The notes: generated by a model not told the origin, from the sequence alone. A stretch of 64,000 bases of DNA from Pelagibacterium flavum (GCF_025854335.1 NZ_CP107716.1:124001-188000), one strand, 5' to 3'. Shown: positions 1 through 10,447, numbered from the stretch's first letter. Numbers and translations: made by a program.

Positions 1-718
1 CGGCGCTTGCTGCGCGCGTCATGGCTTCATCGAAGCGGCGTGCATGGCCGGTTGCGACAGCGTCAACCACAGCATCGACGGCCAGCGCAGCGTTGTCGCC
101 GCACAGTTTCATAACCTCCTCGCGCGACAAGGTTCCACCCTCGCCGGCATAGAGAACGAGTTTTTGCAGCTCGCTTCGCGTCACCTGCCGGTCATTGCCC
201 AGCATATCGCGCAACATGGACACCAGATCGGTTTCGAGCGTTATTTCGGCCTGAGCAAATGTCTCGCGGATCAGGGTGTCAATCGTCTGGCCGGTATCGG
301 CGTAGCATGGCAGCGCCCGGGCATCCTTGCGGGCCTCGGCCTGCTTGCGCAGGGCATCTGTGGGCTTGAGGTCAGCCCCTTCAACGATGAAAACTGTTTG
401 AGCGCCTTCGTCCAAGAGCTCAACCAGCGTTGGGGCCAGTTTATTTGTCGCTGCCCGGATGCGGATTGTCGTCTGGCCGCCGAACAATGATGGGCTGCGC
501 GCCAGAATCCCCAGCCGTTGCGGATCGGCGTCGATCTCGCTCATATGCAATTGAGAAAGACTCTCCGGATCGGGTGGGTCTCCGGCGAATTGCTTGACGA
601 GCCGCGCCGCATTTTCGCTGACCAGCCCTGTGTCGGGGCCGTAAACCAGCACAAGGCCGGACGTCAGGTCGGGCCTCGACAGGAATTTCTCAATGTCACG
701 GCCCTTGAGAGCGGTCAT
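1..718 (-). CDS. holA: DNA polymerase III subunit delta (5' part; runs off left edge)
   Basis: Delta subunit of the clamp-loader complex, which opens the beta sliding clamp during replication. Only the first 239 residues are in the window and there is no stop; the family is about 340 residues long. The N-terminus [18 protein letters not shown] and the stretch VYGPDTGLVSENAARL near residue 25 are what identify it. The ATG at 716-718 overlaps the lptE stop as ATGA, so the two are probably translationally coupled. The leuS-lptE-holA order is the usual one in this order of bacteria. The C-terminal half cannot be judged here. Confidence 0.88.
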   Translation of the reverse strand, partial: MTALKGRDIEKFLSRPDLTSGLVLVYGPDTGLVSENAARLVKQFAGDPPDPESLSQLHMSEIDADPQRLGILARSPSLFGGQTTIRIRAATNKLAPTLVELLDEGAQTVFIVEGADLKPTDALRKQAEARKDARALPCYADTGQTIDTLIRETFAQAEITLETDLVSMLRDMLGNDRQVTRSELQKLVLYAGEGGTLSREEVMKLCGDNAALAVDAVVDAVATGHARRFDEAMTRAASA

Positions 719-1209
719 TGCACCCCAAGATCGGCAAGCAGAGCCAGGCGAATGGTTTCCGCTGCGGACCTGGCTGCCTGCTCCTCGGCTGCGGCGCGCG
801 CGGCATCGTCGGCAACGATCTGGCCGTTTGTGCGATAGCCGGCAGTGGCTGATCGCGTGCCGGCGCTCATTCGCACGCCGTTCTGCTCAACACGATAAGT
901 TATTGTAATCGTTAGCTGATATTCGGAAATTGGGCCCGGTACGTCGGAAAGTCCAATCCGTGTTGCACTGGATGAAACCTGAGCAGAAAACTGCGGCGCG
1001 TCGGCGGTTGCCGGACCAAACCGGCCCGAAAGCGTCTGATATACCACTTGCTCAAGGCGCGTTTCGGGCTCCGCATAACGCAGCGCGACGCTTTGGCTGG
1101 AGATGGCCGCATCGCCATAAACAGGCGTTAACGTGCAGCCGGCGGAAAGCCCCGCCGCTGCCAATGCAACGCCCAAACAGGTGGCGCGGACGATTCTAGC
1201 AAACGACAT
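715..1209 (-). CDS. lptE: LPS-assembly lipoprotein LptE
   Basis: Outer-membrane lipoprotein that plugs and assembles the LptD barrel for lipopolysaccharide export. It has 164 residues with an N-terminal signal segment ending in the lipobox LSAGC, which makes Cys25 the lipidation site. The following TLTPVYGD stretch is typical of alphaproteobacterial LptE. Its start lies inside the last 14 bases of leuS and its stop overlaps the holA start, so all three are read from one transcript. The family is poorly conserved, so the name rests on the lipobox, the size and the position between leuS and holA. Confidence 0.85.
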   Translation of the reverse strand: MSFARIVRATCLGVALAAAGLSAGCTLTPVYGDAAISSQSVALRYAEPETRLEQVVYQTLSGRFGPATADAPQFSAQVSSSATRIGLSDVPGPISEYQLTITITYRVEQNGVRMSAGTRSATAGYRTNGQIVADDAARAAAEEQAARSAAETIRLALLADLGVQ

Positions 1210-3817
1210 TGACGATCCTGTTGGGCACGACGATCACCTTACGTGGAGGATTGCCGTCGAGAATGCGGGCAACCGCTTCCAGTGACAAGGCCGCAGCTTC
1301 CGCCTGCGTCGAGGGAGCGTCCTTGGGCATCTCTATTTCGCCGCGCCGCTTTCCATTAACCTGAACGGCCAAAACCACAGTATCGTCAATAAGATATGCG
1401 GGATCTGCCTCGGGCCAGGGCGTGTCACAAACCATGGTCTGATGACCCAGGTTTGCCCAGCAGCTCTCGGCCAGGTGGGGCATCATCGGGGCGATGAACT
1501 GCACAAAACGCTCAATGGCAATTCGCAGGGCCGAAATATTGGCAAGCGAGGGCGATTCGCTGACGACCGGGATAAATTTCTGAATGGCGTTGGCCAGTTC
1601 ATAGATCTGGGCGACGGCGCGGTTAAATCTCAGACCGGTCAGATCGGCCTCGATCAGCGCCGTTGCCTTGTGGGCGGCTTTCAAAATGTCGATCGTGCGT
1701 GGGTCTTCCTGGTCGATCGTGCTGGGTTCGAGCGAAAGCAATTCACGCGCTTCCCCAACCAGCTTGTGGACGCGCTGCGAAAAGCGCCAGGCGCCCTCGA
1801 TACCTGCCTCTGTCCATTGGACGTCGCGTTCGGGCGGAGAGTCCGAGAGCACAAACCAGCGCACGGTATCGGCGCCATAGGCGGCAATCATATCGTCGGG
1901 ATCGATGACGTTGCGCTTGGATTTGCTCATTTTTTCGATCGATCCGATGGTCACCGGCTCGCCGGTAACCGATGAGGTCGCCACACGCTGCCCATCGGAT
2001 GTTTCGAGCACGACCTCGGACGGCGACATCCAGTTGCCCTGGGCGTCCTTGTAGGTCTCGTGGGTCACCATGCCCTGGGTGAACAGGCCCTTGAATGGTT
2101 CATCGATGTCCATGTGCCCGGTGCGGCTCATGGCGCGGGCGAAAAAGCGCGAATAGAGCAGGTGCAGAATGGCGTGTTCGATGCCGCCGATATACTGGTC
2201 GACCGGCAGCCATTCGTTGGCCATTTCCGGAATGGTCGGGTTTTCAGCCCGCGGCGCTGTAAAGCGCACGAAATACCATGAGGAATCAACGAATGTGTCC
2301 ATGGTATCGGTTTCACGCCGCGCCTTTGAGCCGCATGAGGGACAATCGACCTGCTTGAAGGTCGGGTGCCTGTCGAGCGGATTGCCGGGCGTATCGAATT
2401 CCACATCGGCCGGCAGACGTACCGGCAGCTGATCCTTGGGCACGGGCACGATGCCGCATGTGTCGCAATGGATTACCGGGATCGGGCACCCCCAGTAGCG
2501 CTGGCGGGAAATGCCCCAGTCGCGCAGCCGGTAATTGACCTGGCGGACACCCTGGGGCTTGCCTTCAACCTTTCTGGTTTCAAGAAAGCGGGCAATGGCG
2601 TCCTTGGCCGCATCGACGTCCAATCCATCGAGGAAGCCGGAATTGAAGGCTACGCCCGGTCCGGTATAGGCTTCGGCGCCAATGGAAAATTCATCGGCGT
2701 CGGCATCGGGTGGCAGAACGACCGGGATAACCGGCAGATCGTAGTTGCGTGCGAATTCGAGATCGCGCTGATCGTGGGCCGGACAGCCAAAAATCGCACC
2801 GGTGCCGTAGTCCATCAACACGAAATTGGCGACATAAACGGGCAGAGTGGCGCCTTCGATGACCGGATGCTTGACGGTGATCGCGGTCCGGTAGCCCTTT
2901 TTATCGGCCTTTTCGATCGCTTCGGCCGACGTACCCATGCGATGACATTCGGCGATAAACGCGGCGAGATCTGCGTCGTTCTTGGCGATATGGGCGGCGA
3001 TTGGATGATCGGCCGAAAGCGCGACGAACGAGGCGCCGAACAGGGTGTCGGGGCGGGTGGTAAAAACTTCAACGCTAGGTTGATCGGCATCGCCTTCGGC
3101 GATCTCGAACAACACCCGCAACCCTTCGGAGCGGCCGATCCAGTTTCGCTGCATCAGACGTACTTTTTCGGGCCAGTCGGTCAAACCGTCGATCGCGGAC
3201 AGCAGATCTTCAGCGAAGTCGGAAATCTTGAAGAACCACTGGGTCAATTCGCGCTGTTCGACCAGGGCGCCCGAGCGCCAGCCGCGACCGTCAATCACCT
3301 GCTCATTGGCCAGCACCGTATGATCGACCGGATCCCAGTTGACCTTGGAGGACTTGCGCGTCACCAGGCCCGCTTCGAGCATGTCGATGAACAACATCTG
3401 CTGACGATGATAATATTCCTCGTCACAGGTCGCGAATTCCCTGCTCCAGTCGAGCGAAAAGCCCATGGATTGCAGTTGCTTGCGCATCGCAGCGATGTTT
3501 TCATATGTCCAGTCGCGCGGGTGAACCTTGTTGGCCATAGCCGCATTTTCGGCCGGCATCCCGAAGGCGTCCCAGCCCATTGGGTGCAAAACCTTCTTGC
3601 CCTTGGCGCGCTGGAACCGGGCCACCACATCGCCCATGGTGTAATTGCGCACATGGCCCACATGGATGCGGCCCGAGGGATAGGGGAACATCTCGAGGAC
3701 GTAATAGGGCTGACGCGGATCGTCGTTGGACGTTTCGAAGGTTTTCTTCTCCGCCCAGACCTTTTGCCAGTGGGGTTCTTGTTCGCGCGGATTGTAGCGC
3801 TCGGAAGCGTTTGCCAT
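1196..3817 (-). CDS. leuS: Leucine--tRNA ligase
   Basis: Cytoplasmic class I aminoacyl-tRNA synthetase that charges tRNA-Leu. The 873-residue protein has the HIGH-type motif HVGH at residues 52-55, the KMSKS motif in [15 protein letters not shown] near residue 627, and Cys pairs (CDTC, CPSC) in the inserted zinc-type region. The long central insertion ([12 protein letters not shown] onward) is the editing domain. The start was set at [10 protein letters not shown] rather than an in-frame ATG 21 codons earlier, because this is where the family begins. It heads the leuS-lptE-holA operon and is divergent from yggS. Confidence 0.97.
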   Translation of the reverse strand: MANASERYNPREQEPHWQKVWAEKKTFETSNDDPRQPYYVLEMFPYPSGRIHVGHVRNYTMGDVVARFQRAKGKKVLHPMGWDAFGMPAENAAMANKVHPRDWTYENIAAMRKQLQSMGFSLDWSREFATCDEEYYHRQQMLFIDMLEAGLVTRKSSKVNWDPVDHTVLANEQVIDGRGWRSGALVEQRELTQWFFKISDFAEDLLSAIDGLTDWPEKVRLMQRNWIGRSEGLRVLFEIAEGDADQPSVEVFTTRPDTLFGASFVALSADHPIAAHIAKNDADLAAFIAECHRMGTSAEAIEKADKKGYRTAITVKHPVIEGATLPVYVANFVLMDYGTGAIFGCPAHDQRDLEFARNYDLPVIPVVLPPDADADEFSIGAEAYTGPGVAFNSGFLDGLDVDAAKDAIARFLETRKVEGKPQGVRQVNYRLRDWGISRQRYWGCPIPVIHCDTCGIVPVPKDQLPVRLPADVEFDTPGNPLDRHPTFKQVDCPSCGSKARRETDTMDTFVDSSWYFVRFTAPRAENPTIPEMANEWLPVDQYIGGIEHAILHLLYSRFFARAMSRTGHMDIDEPFKGLFTQGMVTHETYKDAQGNWMSPSEVVLETSDGQRVATSSVTGEPVTIGSIEKMSKSKRNVIDPDDMIAAYGADTVRWFVLSDSPPERDVQWTEAGIEGAWRFSQRVHKLVGEARELLSLEPSTIDQEDPRTIDILKAAHKATALIEADLTGLRFNRAVAQIYELANAIQKFIPVVSESPSLANISALRIAIERFVQFIAPMMPHLAESCWANLGHQTMVCDTPWPEADPAYLIDDTVVLAVQVNGKRRGEIEMPKDAPSTQAEAAALSLEAVARILDGNPPRKVIVVPNRIVNVVC

Positions 3818-3910
3818 AGAAAGTACCGGTCGCGGCCCTATACTTGAGAAGAGATGAGAAATTGGGTAGGCGACCATCACCAGAAAAGCGCCGGAAGGTC
3901 AACCATTCCC

Positions 3911-4585
3911 ATGAGCCCAAACGCCCCGGAAACCGCTGCCCAGCGGCTCGCGGACATCAGGAACCGCATGGATCGCGCCGCCAATCGCATTGCAGGCAGC
4001 GTCCCTGCCGAACTGGTGGCGGTATCCAAGACGTTCGACGCCGACACGATCATTCCGGTCATAGAGGCCGGCCAGCGCCATTTTGGCGAAAACCGAGTTC
4101 AGGAGGCCCAGGGAAAATGGCCGGATTTAAAGGCGGCGTATCCCAATATTGTTCTCCATCTGATTGGGCCGCTGCAGACCAACAAGGCTGGTGACGCCGT
4201 AGCGCTGTTCGATGTCATCGAGAGTGTGGATCGCGACAAGCTGGCCAGAATTCTGGCAAGCGAGATGGAAAAGCAGGACCGCAAGCTGCCGTGTTTTGTG
4301 CAGGTCAATATCGGCGGCGAGGAACAAAAGGCCGGGGTGGCGGTATCGGAAACTGTTGAATTCGTGGGCCGATGCAGGGATCAATATGGGCTCGATATCG
4401 TTGGATTGATGTGCATTCCGCCGCTCGGGGAAGCGCCGGGTCCGTATTTTGCCCAGCTGGCGCGTTTGGCCAAGGAAGCGGGTGTATCGCAACTTTCGAT
4501 GGGCATGAGTTCGGATTTCGAGACGGCAATCGTGATGGGAGCGACACAGGTTCGAGTGGGTTCAGCTCTTTTCGGCGCCCGATAA
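3911..4585 (+). CDS. yggS: YggS-family pyridoxal phosphate-binding protein (PLPBP)
   Basis: Cytosolic PLP-carrying protein with an alanine-racemase-like TIM barrel, involved in vitamin B6 and amino/keto-acid homeostasis. It has no settled enzymatic reaction. The PLP lysine lies in LVAVSKTFDADTI and the family signatures HFGENRVQEAQ, HLIGPLQTNK, VNIGGEEQKAG and SMGMSSDFETAI are all present. The start at 3911 gives 224 residues, the normal length, with a GGAAGG about 13 bases upstream; an in-frame ATG at 3854 would add 19 residues not expected in the family. Divergent from leuS, as in related genomes. Confidence 0.94.
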   Translation: MSPNAPETAAQRLADIRNRMDRAANRIAGSVPAELVAVSKTFDADTIIPVIEAGQRHFGENRVQEAQGKWPDLKAAYPNIVLHLIGPLQTNKAGDAVALFDVIESVDRDKLARILASEMEKQDRKLPCFVQVNIGGEEQKAGVAVSETVEFVGRCRDQYGLDIVGLMCIPPLGEAPGPYFAQLARLAKEAGVSQLSMGMSSDFETAIVMGATQVRVGSALFGAR

Positions 4586-4688
4586 CGCGCATGTGATTGG
4601 CGATTGTTCGACCGGACCTCAATTGAATCGTATGTCCTTGAGAAGGCAGGTGTGTAACCCTCGCCAATGAGAATCGGGAGTTTTGCTG

Positions 4689-5372
4689 ATGAATAAGCGC
4701 CGTTTGCTGGTTGTCGATGATGACGCCGAATTGCGTGCCGCATTGGTGGGGCAGCTCGAACCTTATCGGGAGTTCGATATCACCGAAGCCGAAACAGCGG
4801 CTGCTGCGCTCGAGACGGCAAAGTCCGGCCATTTCGACCTTATGCTGCTCGATGTCGGACTGCCCGACATGGATGGGCGCGAGGCGCTAAAGATCATGCG
4901 CAATGACGGGTTTCGGGCGCCCGTCATCATGCTGACGGGCCAGGACAGCGAGTCCGATGAAATCCGCGGGCTGGAGAGCGGCGCCAACGATTATGTCACC
5001 AAGCCCTTCCGCTTTTCGGTGCTTCTGGCGCGCATGCGGGCCGCCCTTCGCCAGCACGACCAGAGCGAGGATGTGGTCTTTACAATCGGGCCCTATAGCT
5101 TCCAGCCGGCCGCCAAGACGCTCGAAAATGGCGATGGCTCGAAAATCAGGCTGACCGACAAGGAAACTTCGATCCTGAAGTTTCTTTATCGGCAGGGGGC
5201 CAAGACCATTTCGCGCGACGTTCTGCTCGCCGAAGTGTGGGGGTACAACAATCGGGTCACCACCCATACGCTCGAGACCCACATCTACCGCCTGCGGCAA
5301 AAGATCGAACGCGACCCGTCAAACGCGCGGCTCCTGGTTACAGAAGAAGGCGGATACCGGCTGGTTCCCTGA
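4689..5372 (+). CDS. OmpR/PhoB-family response regulator
   Basis: Two-component transcription factor: receiver domain (residues 1-115) and C-terminal winged helix (about 130-227). The acidic pocket is VVDDDAEL, the phospho-acceptor Asp is in LLDVGLPDMDG and the switch Lys in YVTKPF. The output domain has LTDKETSILKFL, HTLETHIYRLRQKIE and EEGGYRL, as in OmpR/PhoB proteins. A GGGAG eight bases before ATG 4689 decides the start over a TTG at 4683. No histidine kinase lies nearby, so it is an orphan in this window and its signal is unknown. It sits between yggS and a cyclic-nucleotide-binding protein. Confidence 0.9.
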   Translation: MNKRRLLVVDDDAELRAALVGQLEPYREFDITEAETAAAALETAKSGHFDLMLLDVGLPDMDGREALKIMRNDGFRAPVIMLTGQDSESDEIRGLESGANDYVTKPFRFSVLLARMRAALRQHDQSEDVVFTIGPYSFQPAAKTLENGDGSKIRLTDKETSILKFLYRQGAKTISRDVLLAEVWGYNNRVTTHTLETHIYRLRQKIERDPSNARLLVTEEGGYRLVP

Positions 5373-5459
5373 TATCTCTCGACCCAATTTCGTCTAAGTC
5401 TTTGCGAGCTCGGTAATTTATGCCAATCATATGCCCTTAACGCGCGACCGGGGGCATGT

Positions 5460-5912
5460 ATGGACGAAGCGGCGGCAGTGGCCGCACTCGCAGAGCTTGA
5501 CGTTTTTTCCAGCTTTTCTGATGAACAGCTGCGCCTTTTAGCGTTTGTTTGCGAGGAAATCTCGCTGGCCCCGGGCGATGCTCTGTATGCCGCCGGCGAT
5601 GCTGCCGATGGGGCCTATGTGCTGGTTTCGGGGGCTCTGGAGTCGACGCACTCTCCGGTCGAAGGCAGTGGGCAATTTCGCATCGAGCCGGTTGCGCTGG
5701 TCGGTGAGCTTGGACTGATGTTGACGCGCCCGCGCGGCGCTTCGGTCAAGGCGTTGCGGACGAGCACGCTGCTTTTCGTACCAAGGGCGCCGTTCATGAA
5801 ACTGCTGCGCAGCCATCCCGAGCTTGCCGAAGACGTCGCAGCAACGCTGCGGGCCGAGCTTTCGCGCTATCTCGACTCCATTGCCCAGCTCGGTGAGCGG
5901 TTTTCTAGATAG
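5460..5912 (+). CDS. Cyclic nucleotide-binding domain protein
   Basis: 150 residues carrying essentially one cNMP-binding (CAP_ED) fold: the opening ELDVFSSFSDEQLRLLAF, the beta-roll APGDALYAAGDAADGAYVLV, and the phosphate-cassette region VGELGLMLTRPRGASVKA, where a Glu and an Arg sit as in true ligand-binding members. No DNA-binding helix-turn-helix follows, so it is not a complete CRP-type regulator. It lies 87 bases after the response regulator and could be co-transcribed with it. Whether it binds cAMP, cGMP or another ligand cannot be told. Confidence 0.8.
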   Translation: MDEAAAVAALAELDVFSSFSDEQLRLLAFVCEEISLAPGDALYAAGDAADGAYVLVSGALESTHSPVEGSGQFRIEPVALVGELGLMLTRPRGASVKALRTSTLLFVPRAPFMKLLRSHPELAEDVAATLRAELSRYLDSIAQLGERFSR

Positions 5913-5946
5913 AGCGCCTTTCGCTTTTCGAGAAGGCGGGCCGGCA

Positions 5947-6747
5947 TTATTCGAATTCCACGATCACCGGAACGTGGTCTGAAGGCTTTTCCGACCAGCC
6001 GCGGGCCGGGCGCAGGATATGGGCAGCTCTGGTGTGCGCTGCGACGTCTCGTGTCGCCCAGATGTGGTCAAGCCGGCGGCCACGGTCCGAGACATCCCAA
6101 TCCTTGGCCCTGTAACTCCACCAGGAATAGACCTTTTCCTCGATGGGAATGTGCTGGCGCACCAGATCGACCCAGTTGCGCCGGGACAGCAGGCGATCGA
6201 GGGCTTCGGTTTCGACCGGAGTGTGGGAGACGACTCTTAAAAGCTGTTTGTGGCTCCAGACGTCGTTTTCATGCGGCGCAACATTGAAATCGCCGCAGAT
6301 CAACTGGCGCTCATCGAAAATAAGATCGTCGAACCATTCTTCCATTTCGGCAAGAAAATCGAGCTTGTGGCGGAATTTGGGGTTGATCTCGGGATTGGGT
6401 TCATCGCCGCCTGCGGGGACATAGAAATTATGAACTGTGAGGGGGCCCTTGCCGAAGTCGAGCCGCGCGGAAACGTGGCGGCAATCGGGTATGTCGCAGA
6501 ATCCGCGCGCCGTGATCTCGTCGAGCGGATGTTTCGAAACGATGGCCACCCCGTGGTAGCCCTTTTGCCCGTGCACCGCCTGATGGGGATAGCCGGCATC
6601 GGCCAGCGCCGTTCTCGGGAACTGGTCATTCATGCACTTGATTTCCTGCAGGCACAGGACATCGGGGCTGTACTGGGACAAAAAGTCGAGAACGATGGGC
6701 AGGCGCAAACGCACCGAATTGATGTTCCAGGTGGCAAGCGAAGGCAT
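5947..6747 (-). CDS. xthA: Exodeoxyribonuclease III
   Basis: AP endonuclease/3'-5' exonuclease of base-excision repair, endonuclease/exonuclease/phosphatase fold. Seen motifs are ATWNINSVRLRLP at the N-terminus, LQEIKCMNDQFP (metal Glu), CGDFNVAPHENDVW and the C-terminal SDHVPVIVEFE with the catalytic Asp-His. Starting at MPSLATWNIN gives 266 residues, the family length; an ATG six codons upstream is possible but unneeded. It is convergent with the cyclic-nucleotide-binding gene and downstream of the LolA-like gene. Confidence 0.96.
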   Translation of the reverse strand: MPSLATWNINSVRLRLPIVLDFLSQYSPDVLCLQEIKCMNDQFPRTALADAGYPHQAVHGQKGYHGVAIVSKHPLDEITARGFCDIPDCRHVSARLDFGKGPLTVHNFYVPAGGDEPNPEINPKFRHKLDFLAEMEEWFDDLIFDERQLICGDFNVAPHENDVWSHKQLLRVVSHTPVETEALDRLLSRRNWVDLVRQHIPIEEKVYSWWSYRAKDWDVSDRGRRLDHIWATRDVAAHTRAAHILRPARGWSEKPSDHVPVIVEFE

Positions 6748-6833
6748 GAAGGGCTCAAAGGTCAAAATAGCGGGCCGGGCCTTTATGACGGTCCGGCCAG
6801 GCGCGGTAAAGCCCTTGGCCGCATGTGTCCGGA

Positions 6834-7466
6834 TCAGTTCTGGGCGTTGACCGAACGGTAGGTGGGATCAATGCGGAAGTACTGATCGGGAATCTCGATG
6901 CCTTTTTCGGTCTCGGTGATCGAAAAGGTCGTCTCAACGCCCGAGGGTTCGATAAGACTCCACTGCACGAGATCGAGAGTTTCGCGGTCAAAGATCAGCG
7001 AAACCTGAACGGTGCCGATGGGGCTCTCGTCAACGATCATGACCGAGACATGGGTCTCGGACATGATGACATCGGAGAGGTTGGAGTTGATCAGGCTGAC
7101 CTCATCCCCGAGAAACTGGCGCAGCGGCACATTGTCCTGCGGGTAGGCGTATTGGGTGCGCTCCTGGCGATCGATGACGTAAAAGCCGCGGCCCTGCGAA
7201 ATGATTTCCTCGCGGCTCGGCGGAGCATAACGAAAGCGGACCATGTCGGGGCGCTTGAGCCAGAACGTGCCCTCGATCCGCCCGCCCTGGCTGTCGATCT
7301 GGACAAAGCGACCGGCCATGGTGCGGATTTCGGTGTTGTGGGCGGAAATCTCCTGGAGGAGAAACTCTTCATCGGGGGTCAGCACGCGGGACTGGGCACT
7401 GACCGGCATGGCCAGTGCGAGCGCGCAAATGCCCGCTGTCAAAATTGCGGCGGCAAGACGAATCAT
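6834..7466 (-). CDS. lolA: LolA-family outer-membrane lipoprotein carrier protein
   Basis: Periplasmic chaperone predicted to shuttle lipoproteins from LolCDE to the outer membrane. It is 210 residues with a cleavable signal peptide (MIRLAAAILTAGICALALA, then PVSAQ). The half-barrel motifs of the family are visible: MAGRFVQIDSQGGRIEGTFW, KRPDMVRFRYAPPS and YVIDRQERTQYAYPQ. It follows ftsK in the same direction, an arrangement also found in other proteobacteria. The alternative is a LolA-fold paralogue with another cargo, but no other copy is in the window. Confidence 0.9.
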   Translation of the reverse strand: MIRLAAAILTAGICALALAMPVSAQSRVLTPDEEFLLQEISAHNTEIRTMAGRFVQIDSQGGRIEGTFWLKRPDMVRFRYAPPSREEIISQGRGFYVIDRQERTQYAYPQDNVPLRQFLGDEVSLINSNLSDVIMSETHVSVMIVDESPIGTVQVSLIFDRETLDLVQWSLIEPSGVETTFSITETEKGIEIPDQYFRIDPTYRSVNAQN

Positions 7467-7584
7467 TTCCAGGACTCCGTTTCAGTACAAAGAGGCTGCC
7501 CCTTGGACTGTCGAGGTAAATCGCAATTGCGGCAAGAGCGCGAACCCGGATGGCCCGGCGGTAAACTCATCGTGTGTCGGAGAG

Positions 7585-7629
7585 GTTCCCAACCAGACCA
7601 GTGGCACCCATTTATCCTGGAAACACTCT
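7585..7629 (+). repeat. Degenerate extragenic palindrome (family copy A)
   Basis: A 45-base element directly after the ftsK stop, resembling the clearer copy at 50299-50345: both carry ACC, then AGTGG, then CTGGAAACACTC at matching distances. The inner arms are largely decayed here. Weakest of the four copies. Confidence 0.4.
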
Positions 7630-10231
7630 AATAGCCGTCGGCGTTGTCGCCGATCAGAACTTCGCGTTTGCCCGCATGGTTGGCGGGAGAGATGATGCCT
7701 TCCTGCTCCATGCGCTCGATCAGCGTCGCGGCCTTGTTGTATCCAACCGAAAGACGGCGCTGGATATAAGAGGTCGAAGCCTTCTTGTCGGACAGCACGA
7801 TATTGACGGCCTTGTCATAGAGCTCGTCACCCGAGCCGCCAAACCCGCCGTCGTCATCAAAACCGCCCTGGCCGTCCTCATCTTCGGCGGTGATCGATTC
7901 AAGATATTCGGGCGTACCCTGGCTCTTGAGGTGAGCAACGATGTCCTCGACCTCGTTGTCGGCGACGAACGCGCCATGAAGGCGCTTTATGCGACCGCCG
8001 CCCGCCATATACAGCATGTCGCCATTGCCCAGCAGCTGTTCGGCGCCCTGTTCACCCAAAATGGTGCGCGAATCGATCTTGGAGGTCACCTGGAACGAGA
8101 CCCGGGTGGGGAAGTTGGCCTTGATCGTGCCGGTGATGACATCGACTGAGGGGCGCTGGGTGGCCATGATGATGTGAATGCCGGCGGCGCGAGCCATCTG
8201 GGCGAGCCGCTGGATGGTGCCTTCGATGTCCTTGCCGGCGACCATCATGAGGTCGGCCATCTCGTCGACGATCACCACGATGAAGGGGAGGGGTTCGAGG
8301 TCAAACTCCTCGCTCTCAAAGATCGCTTCGCCGGTTTCCCGGTCAAAGCCGGTCTGAACGGTGCGCGTTAAAACTTCGCCCTTGGCCGCCGATTCGGCGA
8401 CGCGGGCGTTGAAACCATCGATGTTGCGCACACCGATCTTGCTCATCTTCTTGTAGCGATCTTCCATCTCGCGCACGGCCCATTTGAGGGCAACGACCGC
8501 CTTGGCGGGGTCGGTGACCACCGGGGTCAGAAGGTGCGGGATGCCGTCATAGACGGAGAGCTCGAGCATCTTGGGGTCGATCATGATGAGCCGGCACTGC
8601 TCGGGGCTCATCTTGTAGAGCAGGGAAAGGATCATGGTGTTGATCCCGACCGACTTGCCCGAGCCGGTGGTGCCGGCGATGAGCAGATGCGGCATACGCG
8701 CCAGATCGACGATGATCGGTTCGCCGCCAATGGTCTTGCCCAGGCAGATGGGCAGCTTGGCCTTGGCCTTGTCGAAATCGTTGGAGGCCAGAAGTTCGCG
8801 CAGGAAGACGGTTTCGCGCGTCTTGTTGGGCAATTCAATGCCGATGGCGTTGCGGCCGGGGACGACGGCCACACGGGCGGAAATGGCGCTCATGGAACGT
8901 GCAATGTCGTCGGCCAGCGAGATCACGCGGCTCGACTTGATGCCCGGAGCAGGCTCGAGCTCGTAGAGCGTAACCACGGGCCCTGGACGAACATTGATGA
9001 TGTCGCCCTTGACGCCAAAATCTTCGAGCACGCCTTCGAGGCGCTTGGCATTTGCTTCGAGCGCTTCGGGATTGTGTTCCGGCAAGACCTGGGTCGAACT
9101 CGGTGCGGCGAGGAGCTCCAGAGGCGGCAGTTCGAAGCCGTCGGTGGGCAGAAAAGACGCCTGGGCCTCGCGCACCTGGCGCGGGGACGGCGCAGGGCGT
9201 GGCGCGGGCGCGGTGACCCTTGCCCGGCCGGGCTGCTCGACGATCATGCGGGCAATGTCGTCCGCCTCGCGACGAGAGGAGGTCTGCTGCGCAGGATAAT
9301 CGTCCTCGTAGTCCTGGTAGGTGTCGTCCTCCCAATCGCGGGCGGATTGGGGCTCGGGGTGGGCCTCGTGATGATCGATGGCTATCGATCTGTCGAGCTG
9401 AGGCTCGAAATCGGTGTTCTGCCAATTGCGGGCCGGCATCTGGTCGTTCGCCGGCTTGCGCCGGAAAATCCGTTTTGCCGCGGCACGCGCGCCATAAAAG
9501 GTGTGGGCGACAAAGCCGATGGCCACATCGAAGATCCCGCTCGAATCCGGGCTATCGTCAATTTCGGGCTTAGGCTCGGACGCTTTCTTGCGGTGGGCGG
9601 TGGTTTTGGACGGGACCGGCAAATCGCTTTCGAATGCCGGCCGCGACCGCGCGGATAGCCAAACCAACCCCAGAGCAGGAACGCCGAGCAAGGCGGCATA
9701 AAGAATGGCGCCCCAACCTTGCGGCGCGTCGCCGGCAAGGGTGGTGAACAGGTTGGTAAACCCGGTGCCGATGAACCCGCCCAGGCCGAGCGGCAGGGGC
9801 CAGCTGTCGGGGGACGGAAAGCAGGCAAACATGCCCGTGGCCAGGGTGGTTCCCAGCAGCCAGCCCGTCAGGCGCAGCCCGAGATAGGATGGCACGATGC
9901 GACGGAACATCGACCACGACCACAATAGCGGCGGCAAAAGCAGCAGCGGTGCCCCGAGGCCGAAAAGCTGAAAGCCGATATCGGCCATGGCGGCGCCGGG
10001 AAAGCCCAGCCAGTTTTCGACGGGTTTGTCGGTGGCATAGGAAAAGGAGGGGTCATCGACCGACCAGGACGCCAGCGCCACAAGGCCAAATGCACAAACC
10101 AGAGCGACGGCGATGCCGATGATTCGCACGGGAATGGTGATCGAAAGCACCGGAGTTGAGCGGTGGCTGTCGTCCAGATGCGGTGAAGGATGCAGGGTCA
10201 TCGAGCGGCCGGTCGGTTTACGCAGTACCAT
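7628..10231 (-). CDS. ftsK: DNA translocase FtsK
   Basis: Septum-located hexameric motor that pumps DNA to bring the dif sites together for XerCD resolution. Of 867 residues, about 30-200 hold four hydrophobic membrane segments and about 200-400 a Pro/acidic linker. After that comes the alpha/beta motor with Walker A ([13 protein letters not shown], near residue 520) and Walker B ([13 protein letters not shown]). The last 65 residues are the winged-helix gamma domain ([21 protein letters not shown]), which reads KOPS. A second in-frame ATG at 10201 is an alternative start. It ends next to the palindromic element at 7585-7629. Confidence 0.96.
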   Translation of the reverse strand: MVLRKPTGRSMTLHPSPHLDDSHRSTPVLSITIPVRIIGIAVALVCAFGLVALASWSVDDPSFSYATDKPVENWLGFPGAAMADIGFQLFGLGAPLLLLPPLLWSWSMFRRIVPSYLGLRLTGWLLGTTLATGMFACFPSPDSWPLPLGLGGFIGTGFTNLFTTLAGDAPQGWGAILYAALLGVPALGLVWLSARSRPAFESDLPVPSKTTAHRKKASEPKPEIDDSPDSSGIFDVAIGFVAHTFYGARAAAKRIFRRKPANDQMPARNWQNTDFEPQLDRSIAIDHHEAHPEPQSARDWEDDTYQDYEDDYPAQQTSSRREADDIARMIVEQPGRARVTAPAPRPAPSPRQVREAQASFLPTDGFELPPLELLAAPSSTQVLPEHNPEALEANAKRLEGVLEDFGVKGDIINVRPGPVVTLYELEPAPGIKSSRVISLADDIARSMSAISARVAVVPGRNAIGIELPNKTRETVFLRELLASNDFDKAKAKLPICLGKTIGGEPIIVDLARMPHLLIAGTTGSGKSVGINTMILSLLYKMSPEQCRLIMIDPKMLELSVYDGIPHLLTPVVTDPAKAVVALKWAVREMEDRYKKMSKIGVRNIDGFNARVAESAAKGEVLTRTVQTGFDRETGEAIFESEEFDLEPLPFIVVIVDEMADLMMVAGKDIEGTIQRLAQMARAAGIHIIMATQRPSVDVITGTIKANFPTRVSFQVTSKIDSRTILGEQGAEQLLGNGDMLYMAGGGRIKRLHGAFVADNEVEDIVAHLKSQGTPEYLESITAEDEDGQGGFDDDGGFGGSGDELYDKAVNIVLSDKKASTSYIQRRLSVGYNKAATLIERMEQEGIISPANHAGKREVLIGDNADGY

Positions 10232-10293
10232 TTGCCGACAACCCTAGTCGTGCATGGTTAACCTTGGATTAGCGTGTGGCGGGAATTTGGCAT

Positions 10294-10323
10294 CAAAAAA
10301 GCCCCACCTGAGCAGGGTGGGGC
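10294..10323 (-). terminator. Rho-independent terminator of the candidate RNA
   Basis: Perfect 8-bp stem GCCCCACC/GGTGGGGC (10301-10308 with 10316-10323), a 7-base loop, and six Ts in the minus-strand transcript (10295-10300). It lies upstream of ftsK and closes minus-strand transcription coming from amtB or from the candidate RNA. Confidence 0.85.
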
Positions 10324-10442
10324 CAATACCCCTGTCGGGGGTCGGGAGAAGCTGAAGAGGGGATGCAGCCCATATCGTTTGCGAGTGGGAAGGCCTCTTT
10401 GATGTGGGTCAAGAGGGATATGAGCTGCATGCCGTCTTCAGC
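10294..10442 (-). ncRNA. Candidate structured small RNA between amtB and ftsK
   Basis: The 250-base gap holds, on the minus strand, a long imperfect hairpin ending in a terminator. The pieces are a 7-bp outer stem (10351-10357 with 10436-10442), a 14-bp stem (10363-10376 with 10417-10430), a 17-base one-sided bulge, and an apical hairpin (10394-10402 with 10409-10416). Next come a small CCCC/GGGG hairpin and the terminator at 10294-10323. The single imperfect pair of the 14-bp stem is G-U if read from the minus strand but A-C from the plus strand, favouring minus transcription. The unpaired part is C-rich (CCTTCCCACTC). It could be an independent RNA or be cut from the amtB 3' end. Family unknown. 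Confidence 0.5.
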
Positions 10443-10447
10443 GGCAG

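Noticed and set aside
2366..3847. 493-residue open frame on the plus strand opposite leuS
   Set aside because: It lies wholly inside a confirmed leuS on the other strand, has no known motif, and such antisense frames are common in GC-rich DNA with its third-position bias.
8534..9658. 374-residue open frame opposite ftsK
   Set aside because: Shadow of the ftsK linker and motor; no motif.
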